From positions 52,621,085 through 52,685,084 of the forward strand of contig CM047426.1 in the NCBI GenBank assembly GCA_026168455.1: DNA of 64,000 bases. The letters are read 5' to 3'. The notes under the pieces are model-generated. The model had not been told where the DNA came from, did no database searches, and saw only the letters and a program-made list of their open reading frames with translations. Below are positions 48,331 to 62,144 of this stretch, piece after piece; position 1 is the first letter of the stretch, and the number at the start of each line of letters is the position of its first letter. This DNA comes from Theocolax elegans. Its lineage: Eukaryota > Arthropoda > Insecta > Hymenoptera > Cerocephalidae. A program made the position numbers and the translations under genes.

Positions 48331-51300
48331 CTTAACAAAATGCAGAAAACGATTGCATGTTAAATGTATACAGTAGTTGTCAAAATGATTCATTGTATAA
48401 TTTTGGTAACAATTCGTGCATCGTCTGCCCAACAAAATGCAGAAAACGATTGTCATAATAATTATGTATAACAGTAGTTGTCAAAATGATCATTGTATTA
48501 TTTATGGTAACAATTCGTGCATCGTCTGCCCAACAAAATGCAGAAAACGATGGCATAGAATTATGTATAGCAATAGTTGTTAAATTGATTATTGTAATAA
48601 TTTTGGTTCAAAATTCCTGACATCGACTGCGTATCAAAAATGAAGAAAACGATTGCATGGAAATGTATAACAGTAGTTGTCAAAATGATCATTGTATAAT
48701 TTTATGGTAACAATTCGTGCATCGTCTGCCCAACAAATGCAGAAAACGATGGCATAGAATTATGTATAGCAATAGTTGTTAAATTGATTATGTAAAATTT
48801 TTGGTTTCAAATTCCTGCATCGTCTGCGTATCAAAAATGAAGAAAACGATTGCATGGAAAATGTATAGCAGTAGTTGTCAAAATTATCATTGTATAATTT
48901 TATGTAACAATTCGTGCATCGTCTGCCTAACAAAATGCCGAAAACGATCGCATAGAATTATGTATAGCAATAGTTGTATAATTGATTATTGTAATAATTT
49001 TTGGTTTCAAAATTCCTGCATCGTCTGCGGATAAAAATGCAGAAAACGATTGCATGGAAAATGTATAACAGTAGTTGTCAAACTGATCATTGTATAATTT
49101 ATGGTAACAATTCGTGCATCGTCTGTGTGCAAAATGCAGAAAACGATTGCATGGAAATGTATAACTGTAGATGTCAAAATGATCCTTGTATAATTTTATG
49201 GTAACAAATTCGTGCATCGTCTGCCCAACAAAATGCAGAAAACGATCGCCTTAGAATTATGTATAGCAATAGTTGTTAACTTGATTACTTGTAATAATTT
49301 TTGGTTTCAAAATTCTAGCATCGTACTGCGTATCAAAATGCAGAAAACGATTGCATGGAAATGTATAACAGTAGTTGTCAAAATGACATTGTATAATTTT
49401 ATGGTAACAATTCGTGCATCGTCTGTGTGTGAAATGCAGAAAACGATTGCATGGAAAATGTATAACTGTAGATGTCAAAATGATCATTGTATAATTTTAT
49501 GGTAACAATTCGTGCATCGTCTGCCCAACAAAATGCAGAAACGATCGCATACAATTATGAATAGCAATAGTTGTAAAATTGATTATTGTAACAATTTTGG
49601 TTTCAAAATTCCTGCATCGTCTGCCCAACAAAATGCAGAAAACGATGTCATAGAATTATGTATAACAGTAGTTGTCAAAATGATCATTGTATAATTTTAT
49701 GGTAACAATTCGTGCATCGTCTGCCCACAAAATGCAGAAAACGATGTCATAGAATTATGTATAGCAATAGTTGTAAAATTGATTATTGTAATAATTTTGG
49801 TTTCAAAATTCCTGTATCGTCTACGGATAAAAATGCAGAAAACGATTGCATGGAAAATGTATAACAGTAGTTGTCAAAATGATCAATGTATAATTTTATG
49901 GTAACAATTCGTGCATCGTCTGCCTAACATAATGCAGAAAACGATCGCATAGAATTATGTATAGCAATAGTTGTATAATCGATTATTGTAATAATTTTTG
50001 GTTTCAAAATTCCTGCATCGTCTGCGGATAAAAATGCAGATAACGATGCATGGAAAATGTATAGCAGTAGTTGTCAAATTATCATTGTATAATTTCTATG
50101 GTAAACAATTCGTGCATCGTCTGCCCAACAAAAGGCAGAAAACGATGGCATAGAATTATGTATAGCAATAGTTGTAAATTGATTATTGTAATAATTTTGG
50201 TTTCAAAATTCCTGCATCGTCTACGGATAAAATGCAGAAAAACGATTGCATGGAAAATGTATAACAGTAGTTGTCAAAATGATCATTGTATAATTTTATG
50301 GTAACAATTCGTGCATCGTCTGTGGTAGGAAAATGCAGAAAACGATGCATGGAATAATGTATAACTGTAGATGTCAAAATGATCATTGTATAATTTTATG
50401 GTAACAATTCGTGCATCGTCTGCCCAACAAAATGCAGAAAACGATGGCTAGAATTATGTATAGCAATAGTTGTTAATTGATTATTGTAATAATTTTGGTT
50501 TCAAAATTCCTGCATCGTCTGCGGATAAAAATGCAGATAACGATTGCATGGAAAATGTATAGCAGTAGTTGTCAAATTATCATTGTATAATTTATGGTAA
50601 CAATTCGTGCATCGTCTGCCTAACAAAATGCAGAAAACGATCGCATAGAATTATGTATAGCAATAGTTGTATAATCGATTATTGTAATAATTTTTGGTTT
50701 CAAAATTCCTGCATCGTCTGCGGATAAAAATGCAGAAAACGATTGCATGGAAAATGTATAGCAGTAGTTGTCAAAATGATCATTGTATATCTTATGGCAA
50801 CAATTTCGTGCATCGTCTGCCAACAAAATGCAGAAATCGATGGCATAGAATTATGTATAGCAATAGTTGTAAATTGATTATTGTAATAATTTTGGTTTCA
50901 AAATTCCTGTATCGTCTGCGGATAAAAATGCAGAAAAACGATTGCATGGAAAATGTATAACAGTAGTTGTCAAAATGATCAATGTATAATTTTATGGTAA
51001 CAATTCGTGCATCGTCTGCCTAACATAATGCAGAAAACGATCGCATAGAATTATGTATAGCAATAGTTGTATAATCGATTATTGTAATAATTTTTGGTTT
51101 CAAAATTCCTGCATCGTCTGCGGATAAAAATGCAGAAAACGATTGCATGGAAAATGTATAGCAGTAGTTGTCAAATTATCATTGTATAATTTAATGGTAA
51201 CAATTCGTGCATCGTCTGCGTATCAAAATGCAGAAAACGATCGCATACAATTATGAATAGCAATAGTTGTATAATTGATTAATGTAATAATTTTTGGTTT

Positions 51301-53229
51301 CAAAATTCCTGCATCGTCAGCGGATAAAAATGCAGAAAACGATTGCATGTAAAATGTATAACAGTAGTTGTCAGAATGATCATTATATAATTTTATGGTA
51401 ACAATTCGCGCATCGTCTGCGTATCAAAATGAAGAAAACGATTGCATGGAAAATGTATAACAGTAGTTGTCAAATTATCATTGTATAATTTAATGGTAAC
51501 AATTCGTGCATCGTCTGCGTATCAAAATGCAGAAAACGATCGCATACAATTATGAATAGCAATAGTTGTATAATTGATTATTGTAACAATTTTGGTTTCA
51601 AAATTTCTGCATCGTCTGCGTATCAAAATGCAGAAAACGATTGCATGGAAAATGTATAACAGTAGTTGTCAAAATGATCATTGTATAATTTTATGGTAAC
51701 AATTCGTGCATCGTCTGCCCAACAAAATGCAGAAAACGATGTCATAGAATTATGTATAGCAATAGTTGTAAAATTGATTATTGTAATAATTTTTGGTTTC
51801 AAAATTCCTGCATCGTCTGCGTATCAAAATGCAGAAAACGATCGCATACAATTATGAATAGCAATAGTTGTATAATTGATTATGTAATAATTTTTGGTTT
51901 CAAAATTCCTGCATCGTCAGCGGATAAAAATGCAGAAAACGATTGCATGTAAAATGTATAACAGTAGTTGTCAAAATGATCATTGTATAATTTTATGGTA
52001 ACAATTCGTGCATCGTCTGCCCAACAAAATGCAGAAAACGATGTCATAGAATTATGTATAACAGTAGTCGTCAAAATGATCATTGTATAATTTTATGGTA
52101 ACAATTCGTGCATCGTCTGCCCAACAAAAATGCAGAAAACGATGTCATAGAATTATGTATAGCAATAGTTGTATAATTGATTATTGTAATAATTTTTGGT
52201 TTCAAAATTCCTGCATCGTCTGCGGATAAAAATGCAGATAAACGATTGCATGGAAAATGTATAGCAGTAGTTGTCAAAATTATCATTGTATAATTTTATG
52301 GTAACAATTCGTGCATCGTCTGCCTAACAAAATGCAGAAAACGATCGCATAGAATTATGTATAGCAATAGTTGTATAATCGATTATTGTAATAATTTTTG
52401 GTTTCAAAATTCCTGCATCGTCTGCGGATAAAAATGCAGAAAACGATTGCATGAAAATGTATAGCAGTAGTTGGCAAAATGATCATTGTATAATCTTATG
52501 GCAACAATTTGTGCATCGTCTGCCCAACAAAATGCAGAAATCGATGGCATAGAATTATGTATAGCTATAGTTGTTTAATTGATTTATTGTAATAATTTTG
52601 GTTTCAAAATTTCTACATCGACTGCGTATCAAAATGCAGAAAACGATTGCATAGAAAATGTATAACAGTAGTTGTCAAAATGATCATTGTATAATTTTAT
52701 GGTAACAATTCGTGCATCGTCTGCCCAACAAAATGCAGAAAACGATGGCTTAGAATTATGTATAGCAATAGTTGTTAAATTGATTATTGAAATAATTTTG
52801 GTTTCGAAATTCCTGCATCGTCTGCGGATTTAAAATTCAGAAAACGATTGCAAGGAAAATGTATAACAGTAGTTGTCAAATGATCATTGTATAATTTTAT
52901 GGTAACATTCGTGCATCGTCTGTGTATGAAAATGCAGAGAAAACGATTGCATGGAAAATGTATAACTGTAGATGTCAAAATGATCATTGTATAATTTTAT
53001 GGTAACAATTCGTGCATCGTCTGCCCAACAAAATGCAGAAAACGATGGCTTAGAATTATGTATAGCAATAGTTGTATAATTGATTATTGTAATAATTTTT
53101 GGTTTCAAAATTCCTGCATCGTCTGCGGATAAAAATGCAGAAAACCGATTGCATGGAAAATATATAACAGTAGTTGTCAAATGATCATTGTATAATTTTA
53201 TGGTAACAATTCGTGCATCGTCTGTGTAT

Positions 53230-54520
53230 GAAAATGTAGAAAACGATTGCATGGAAAATGATAACAGTAGTTGTCAAATGACAATGTATAATTTTCTGGT
53301 AACAATTCCTGCATCGTCTGGCCTAACAAAATGCAGAAAACGATCGCATCGAATTATGTGTAGCAATAGTGTATAATTGATTATTTGTAATAATTTTTTG
53401 GTTTCAAAATTCCTGTATCGTCCTACGGCTAAAAATGCAGAAACGATGTGCCTGGAAATGTATAACAGTAGTTGTCAAAATGATCAATGTATAATTTTAT
53501 GGTAACAATTCATGCATCGTCCTGCCTAACATAATGCAGAAAACGATCGCATAGAATTATGTATAGCACCTAGTTGTATAATTGATTATTGTAATAATTT
53601 TTGGTTTCAAAATTCCTGCATCGTCTGCGGATAAAATGCAGATAACGATTGCATGGAAAATGTATAGCAGTAGTTGTCAAATTATCATTGTATAATTTTA
53701 TGGTAACAATTCGTGCATCGTCTGCCTAACAAAATGCAGAAAACGATCGCATAGAATTATGTATAGCAATAGTTGTATAATCGATTATTGTAATAATTTT
53801 TGGTTTCAAAATTCCTGCATCGTCTGCGGATAAAAATGCAGAAAACGATTGCATGGAAAATGTATAGCAGTAGTTGTCAAATTATCATTGTATAATTTAA
53901 TGGTAACAATTCGTGCATCGTCTGCCTAACAAAATGCAGAAAACGATCGCATAGAATTATGTATAGCAATAGTTGTATAATTGATTATTGTAATAATTTT
54001 TGGTTTCAAAATTCCTGCATCGACTGCGGATAAAAATGCAGAAAACGATTGCATGGTAAATGTATAACAGTAGTTGTCAAAATGATCATTGTATAATCTT
54101 ATGGCAACAATTCGTGCATCGTCTGCCCAACAAAATGCAGAAATCGATGGCATAGAATTATGTATAGCTATAGTTGTTAAATTGATTATTGTAACAATTT
54201 TGGTTTCAAAATTCCTGCATCGTCTGCGTATCAAAATGAAGAAAACGATTGCATGGAAAATGTATAACAGTAGTTGTCAAAATTATCATTGTATAATTTA
54301 ATGGTAACAATTCGTGCATCGTCTGCGTATCAAAATGCAGAAAACGATCGCATACAATTATGAATAGCAATAGTTGTATAATTGATTAATGTAATAATTT
54401 TTGGTTTCAAAATTCCTGCATCGTCAGCGGATAAAAATGCAGAAAACGATTGCATGTAAAATGTATAACAGTAGTTGTCAGAATGATCATTATATAATTT
54501 TATGGTAACAATTCGCGCAT
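53230..54520 (+). repeat. Satellite block, copy 2 of the 47.0-48.3 kb unit (approximate limits)
   Basis: Matches 47,000-48,330 in variant order. Part of it recurs again 3,301 bp further at 57,227-57,454. All offsets are close to whole multiples of 100 bp. Confidence 0.7.
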
Positions 54521-55224
54521 CGTCTGCTTAACAAAATGCAGAAAACGATTGCATGTAAAATGTATAACAGTAGTTGTCAAAATGATCATTGTATAATTTT
54601 ATGGTAACAATTCGTGCATCGTCTGCCCAACAAAATGCAGAAAACGATGTCATATAATTATGTATAACAGTAGTTGTCAAAATGATCATTGTATTATTTT
54701 ATGGTAACAATTCGTGCATCGTCTGCCCAACAAAATGCAGAAAACGATGTCATAGAATTATGTATAGCAATAGTTGTAAAATTGATTATTGTAATAATTT
54801 TGGTTTCAAAATTCCTGCATCGTCTGCGTATCAAAATGCAGAAAACGATTGCATGGTAAATGTATAACAGTAGTTGTCAAAATGATCGTTGTATAATGTT
54901 ATGGTAACAATTCGTGCATCGTCTGTGTGTGAAAATGCAGAAAACGATTGCATGGAAAATGTATAACTGTAAATGTCAAAATGATCATTGTATAATTTTA
55001 TGGTAACAATTCGTGCATCGTCTGCCCAACAAAATGCAGAAAACGATGGCTTAGAATTATGTATAGCAATAGTTGTTAAATTGATTATCGAAATAATTTT
55101 GGTTTCAAAATTTCTGCATCGTCTGCGTATCAAAATGCAGAAAACGATTGCATGGAAAATTTATAGCAGTAGTTGTCAAATTATCATTGTATAATTTTAT
55201 GGTAACAATTCGTACATCGTCTGC

Positions 55225-55900
55225 CTAACAAAATGCAGAAAACGATCGCATAGAATTATGTATAGCAATAGTTGTATAATTGATTATAGTAATAATTTTT
55301 GGTTTCAAAATTCCTGCATCGTCTGCGGATAAAAATGCAGAAAACGATTGCATGGAAAATGTATAACAGTAGTTGTCAAAATGATCATTGTATAATCTTA
55401 TGGTAACAATTCGTGCATCGTCTGCACAACAAAATGCAGAAAACGATGGCATAGAATTATGTATAGCAATAGTTGTTAAATTAATTATTGTAACAGTTTT
55501 GGTGTCAAAATTCCTGCATCGTCTGCGTATCAAAATGAAGAAAACGATTGCATGGAAAATGTATAACAGTAGTTGTCAAAATGATCATTGTATAATTTTA
55601 TGGTAACAATTCGTGCATCGTCTGCCTAACAAAATGCAGAAAACGATCGCATAGAATTATGTATCGCAATAGTTGTATAATTGATTATTGTAATAATTTT
55701 TTGTATCAAAATTCCTGCATCGTCTGCGGGTAAAAATGCCGAAAACGATTACATGGAAAATGTATAACAGTAGTAGTCAAAATGATCATTGTATTATTTT
55801 ATTGTAACAATTCTTGCATCGTCTGCCTAACAAAAAGCCGAAAACGATCGCATAGAATTATGTATAGCAATAGTTGTATAATTGATTATTGTAATAATTT
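55225..55900 (+). repeat. Satellite sub-block repeated 2.2 kb downstream
   Basis: The variants CTTATGGTAACAATTCG followed by CTGCACAACAAAATGC, then GTAACAGTTTTGGTGTC and ATGCCGAAAACGATTACATG occur here and again at about 57,427-58,110 (offset 2,202 bp at 55,388/57,590). Confidence 0.7.
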
Positions 55901-58738
55901 TTGGTTTCAAACTCCCTGCATCGTCTGCGGATAAAAATGCAGAAAACGATTGCATGGAAAATGTATAACAGTAGTTGTCAAACTGATCATTGTATAATTT
56001 TATGGTAACAATTCGTGCATCGTCTGTGTATGAAAATGCAGAAAACGATTGCATGGAAAATGTATAACTGTAGATGTCAAAATGATCATTGTATAATTTT
56101 ATGGTAACAATTCGTGCATCGTCTGCCCAACAAAATGCAGAAAACGATGGCTTAGAATTATGTATAGCAATAGTTGTTAAATTGATTATTGAAATAATTT
56201 TGGTTTCAAAATTCCTGCATCGTCTGCGTATCAAAATGCAGAAAACGATTGCATGGAAAATGTATAGCAGTAGTTGTCAAATTATCATTGTATAATTTTA
56301 TGGTAACAATTCGTGCATCGTCTGCCTAACAAAATGCAGAAAACGATCGCATAGAATTATGTATAGCAATAGTTGTATAATTGATTATTGTAATAATTTT
56401 TGGTTTCAAAATTCCTGCATCGTCTGCGGATAAAAATGCAGAAAACGATTGCATGGAAAATATATAACAGTAGTTGTCAAAATGATCATTGTATAATTTT
56501 ATGGTAACAATTCGTGCATCGTCTGTGTATGAAAATGTAGAAAACGATTGCATGGAAAATGTATAACAGTAGTTGTCAAAATGATCAATGTATAATTTTA
56601 TGGTAACAATTCCTGCATCGTCTGCCTAACAAAATGCAGAAAACGATCGCATAGAATTATGTGTAGCAATAGTTGTATAATTGATTATTGTAATAATTTT
56701 TGGTTTCAAAATTCCTGTATCGTCTACGGATAAAAATGCAGAAAACGATTGCATGGAAAATGTATAACAGTAGTTGTCAAAATGATCAATGTATAATTTT
56801 ATGGTAACAATTCGTGCATCGTCTGCCTAACATAATGCAGAAAACGATCGCATAGAATTATGTATAGCAATAGTTGTATAATTGATTATTGTAATAATTT
56901 TTGGTTTCAAAATTCCTGCATCGTCTGCGGATAAAAATGCAGATAACGATTGCATGGAAAATGTATAGCAGTAGTTGTCAAATTATCATTGTATAATTTT
57001 ATGGTAACAATTCGTGCATCGTCTGCCTAACAAAATGCAGAAAACGATCGCATAGAATTATGTATAGCAATAGTTGTATAATCGATTATTGTAATAATTT
57101 TTGGTTTCAAAATTCCTGCATCGTCTGCGGATAAAAATGCAGAAAACGATTGCATGGAAAATGTATAGCAGTAGTTGTCAAATTATCATTGTATAATTTA
57201 ATGGTAACAATTCGTGCATCGTCTGCCTAACAAAATGCAGAAAACGATCGCATAGAATTATGTATAGCAATAGTTGTATAATTGATTATTGTAATAATTT
57301 TTGGTTTCAAAATTCCTGCATCGACTGCGGATAAAAATGCAGAAAACGATTGCATGGTAAATGTATAACAGTAGTTGTCAAAATGATCATTGTATAATCT
57401 TATGGCAACAATTCGTGCATCGTCTGCCCAACAAAATGCAGAAATCGATGGCATAGAATTATGTATAGCTATAGTTGATAAATTGATTATTGTAACAATT
57501 TTGGTTTCAAAATTCCTGCATCGTCTGCGGATAAAAATGCAGAAAACGATTGCATGGAAAATGTATAACAGTAGTTGTCAAAATGATCATTGTATAATCT
57601 TATGGTAACAATTCGTGCATCGTCTGCACAACAAAATGCAGAAAACGATGGCATAGAATTATGTATAGCAATAGTTGTTAAATTAATTATTGTAACAGTT
57701 TTGGTGTCAAAATTCCTGCATCGTCTGCGTATCAAAATGAAGAAAACGATTGCATGGAAAATGTATAACAGTAGTTGTCAAAATGATCATTGTATAATTT
57801 TATGGTAACAATTCGTGCATCGTCTGCCTAACAAAATGCAGAAAACGATCGCATAGAATTATGTATCGCAATAGTTGTATAATTGATTATTGTAATAATT
57901 TTTTGTATCAAAATTCCTGCATCGTCTGCGGATAAAAATGCCGAAAACGATTACATGGAAAATGTATAACAGTAGTAGTCAAAATGATCATTGTATTATT
58001 TTATTGTAACAATTCTTGCATCGTCTGCCTAACAAAAAGCCGAAAACGATCGCATAGAATTATGTATAGCAATAGTTGTATAATTGATTATTGTAATAAT
58101 TTTTGGTTTCAAACTCCCTGCATCGTCTGCGGAGAAAAATGCAGAAAACGATTGCATGGAAAATGTATAACAGTAGTTGTCAAACTGATCATTGTATAAT
58201 TTTATGGTAACAATTCGTGCATCGTCTGCGTATCAAAATGCAGAAAACGATTGCATGGAATATGTATAAAAGTAGTTGCCAAAATGATCATTGTATAATT
58301 TTATGGTAACAATTCATGCATCGTCTACCTAACAAAATGCAGAAAACGACCGCCTATAATTATGTATAGCAATAGTTGTATAATTGATTATTGTAATAAT
58401 TTTTGGTTTCAAAATTCCTGCATCGTCTGCGGATAAAAATGCAGAAAACTATTGCATGGAAAATGTATAACAGTAGTTGTCAAAATGCTCATTGTATAAT
58501 TTTATGGTAACAATTCGTGCATCGTCTGTATATGAAAATGCTGAAAACGATTGCATGGAAAATGTATAACTGTAGATGTCAAAATGATCATTGTATAATT
58601 TTATGGTAACAATTCGTGCATCGTCTGCCCAACAAAATGCAGAAAACGACCGCCTATAATTATGTATAGCAATAGTTGTTAAATTAATTATTGTAACAGT
58701 TTTGGTGTCAAAATTCCTGCATCGTCTGCCCAACAAAA

Positions 58739-58838
58739 TGCAGAAAACGATGTCATAGAATTATGTATAACAGTAGTCGTCAAAATGATCATTGTATAAT
58801 TTTATGGTAACAATTCGTGCATCGTCTGCCCAACAAAA
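58739..58838 (+). repeat. Chimeric B/A monomer (example)
   Basis: Begins as a B monomer (GATGTCATAGAATTATGTAT) and switches at ATGTAT to an A body (AACAGTAGTCGTC, AAAATGATCATTG, TTTTATGGTAACAATTCG). Similar chimeras start near 48,438, 49,634, 52,030, 54,635, 59,439, 61,143 and 61,545. A reciprocal A/B chimera lies at 61,345. Confidence 0.75.
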
Positions 58839-59438
58839 TGCAGAAAACGATGTCATAGAATTATGTATAGCAATAGTTGTAAAATTGATTATTGTAATAA
58901 TTTTGGTTTCAAAATTCCTGTATCGTCTGCGGATAAAAATGCAGAAAACGATTGCATGGAAAATGTATAACAGTAGTTGTCAAAATGATCAATGTATAAT
59001 TTTATGGTAACAATTCGTGCATCGTCTGCCTAACATAATGCAGAAAACGATCGCATAGAATTATGTATAGCAATAGTTGTATAATCGATTATTGTAATAA
59101 TTTTTGGTTTCAAAATTCCTGCATCGTCTGCGGATAAAAATGCAGATAACGATTGCATGGAAAATGTATAGCAGTAGTTGTCAAATTATCATTGTATAAT
59201 TTTATGGTAACAATTCGTGCATCGTCTGCCCAACAAAATGCAGAAAACGATGTCATAGAATTATGTATAGCAATAGTTGTAAAATTGATTATTGTAATAA
59301 TTTTGGTTTCAAAATTCCTGTATCGTCTACGGATAAAAATGCAGAAAACGATTGCATGGAAAATGTATAACAGTAGTTGTCAAAATGATCATTGTATAAT
59401 TTTATGGTAACAATTCGTGCATCGTCTGCCCAACAAAA

Positions 59439-62144
59439 TGCAGAAAACGATGTCATAGAATTATGTATAACAGTAGTCGTCAAAATGATCATTGTATAAT
59501 TTTATGGTAACAATTCGTGCATCGTCTGCCCAACAAAATGCAGAAAACGATGTCATAGAATTATGTATAGCAATAGTTGTATAATTGATTATTGTAATAA
59601 TTTTTGGTTTCAAAATTCCTGCATCGTCTGCGGATAAAAATGCAGATAACGATTGCATGGAAAATGTATAGCAGTAGTTGTCAAATTATCATTGTATAAT
59701 TTTATGGTAACAATTCGTGCATCGTCTGCCTAACAAAATGCAGAAAACGATCGCATAGAATTATGTATAACAATAGTTGTATAATCGATTATTGTAATAA
59801 TTTTTGGTTTCAAAATTCCTGCATCGTCTGCGGATAAAAATGCAGAAAACGATTGCATGGAAAATGTATAGCAGTAGTTGGCAAAATGATCATTGTATAA
59901 TCTTATGGCAACAATTTGTGCATCGTCTGCCCAACAAAATGCAGAAATCGATGGCATAGAATTATGTATAGCAATAGTTGTAAAATTGATTATTGTAATA
60001 ATTTTGGTTTCAAAATTCCTGTATCGTCTGCGGATAAAAATGCAGAAAACGATTGCATGGAAAATGTATAACAGTAGTTGTCAAAATGATCAATGTATAA
60101 TTTTATGGTAACAATTCGTGCATCGTCTGCCTAACATAATGCAGAAAACGATCGCATAGAATTATGTATAGCAATAGTTGTATAATCGATTATTGTAATA
60201 ATTTTTGGTTTCAAAATTCCTGCATCGTCTGCGGATAAAAATGCAGAAAACGATTGCATGGAAAATGTATAGCAGTAGTTGTCAAATTATCATTGTATAA
60301 TTTAATGGTAACAATTCGTGCATCGTCTGCGTATCAAAATGCAGAAAACGATCGCATACAATTATGAATAGCAATAGTTGTATAATTGATTAATGTAATA
60401 ATTTTTGGTTTCAAAATTCCTGCATCGTCAGCGGATAAAAATGCAGAAAACGATTGCATGTAAAATGTATAACAGTAGTTGTCAGAATGATCATTATATA
60501 ATTTTATGGTAACAATTCGCGCATCGTCTGCGTATCAAAATGAAGAAAACGATTGCATGGAAAATGTATAACAGTAGTTGTCAAAATTATCATTGTATAA
60601 TTTAATGGTAACAATTCGTGCATCGTCTGCGTATCAAAACGCAGAAAACGATCGCATACAATTATGAATAGCAATAGTTGTATAATTGATTATTGTAATA
60701 ATTTTGGTTTCAAAATTTCTACATCGACTGCGTATCAAAATGCAGAAAACGATTACATGGAAAATGTTTTACAGTAGTTGTCAAAATGATTATTGTATAA
60801 TTTTATGGTAACAATTCGTGCATCGTCTGCCCAACAAAATGCAGAAAACGATGTCATAGAATTATGTATAGCAATAGTTGTAAAATTGATTATTGTAATA
60901 ATTTTTGGTTTCAAAATTCCTGCATCGTCTGCGTATCAAAATGCAGAAAACGATCGCATACAATTATGAATAGCAATAGTTGTATAATTGATTAATGTAA
61001 TAATTTTTGGTTTCAAAATTCCTGCATCGTCAGCGGATAAAAATGCAGAAAACGATTGCATGTAAAATGTATAACAGTAGTTGTCAAAATGATCATTGTA
61101 TAATTTTATGGTAACAATTCGTGCATCGTCTGCCCAACAAAATGCAGAAAACGATGTCATAGAATTATGTATAACAGTAGTCGTCAAAATGATCATTGTA
61201 TAATTTTATGGTAACAATTCGTGCATCGTCTGCCCAACAAAATGCAGAAAACGATGTCATAGAATTATGTATAGCAATAGTTGTATAATTGATTATTGTA
61301 ATAATTTTTGGTTTCAAAATTCCTGCATCGTCTGCGGATAAAAATGCAGATAACGATTGCATACAATTATGAATAGCAATAGTTGTATAATTGATTAATG
61401 TAATAATTTTTGGTTTCAAAATTCCTGCATCGTCAGCGGATAAAAATGCAGAAAACGATTGCATGTAAAATGTATAACAGTAGTTGTCAAAATGATCATT
61501 GTATAATTTTATGGTAACATTCGTGCATCGTCTGCCCAACAAAATGCAGAAAACGATGTCATAGAATTATGTATAACAGTAGTCGTCAAAATGATCATTG
61601 TATAATTTTATGGTAACAATTCGTGCATCGTCTGCCCAACAAAATGCAGAAAACGATGTCATAGAATTATGTATAGCAATAGTTGTATAATTGATTATTG
61701 TAATAATTTTTGGTTTCAAAATTCCTGCATCGTCTGCGGATAAAAATGCAGATAACGATTGCATGGAAAATGTATAGCAGTAGTTGTCAAATTATCATTG
61801 TATAATTTTATGGTAACAATTCGTGCATCGTCTGCCTAACAAAATGCAGAAAACGATCGCATAGAATTATGTATAGCAATAGTTGTATAATCGATTATTG
61901 TAATAATTTTTGGTTTCAAAATTCCTGCATCGTCTGCGGATAAAAATGCAGAAAACGATTGCATGGAAAATGTATAGCAGTAGTTGGCAAAATGATCATT
62001 GTATAATCTTATGGCAACAATTTGTGCATCGTCTGCCCAACAAAATGCAGAAATCGATGGCATAGAATTATGTATAGCTATAGTTGTTAAATTGATTATT
62101 GTAACAATTTTGGTTTCAAAATTCCTGCATCGTCTGCGTATCAA
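59439..62144 (+). repeat. Distal higher-order repeat of about 2.1 kb (two copies, approximate)
   Basis: Landmarks at 59,461 and 59,730 recur at 61,567 and 61,836, an offset of 2,106 bp (21 monomers). The second copy contains the additional reciprocal chimera at 61,345 just before the repeated part. Confidence 0.6.
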
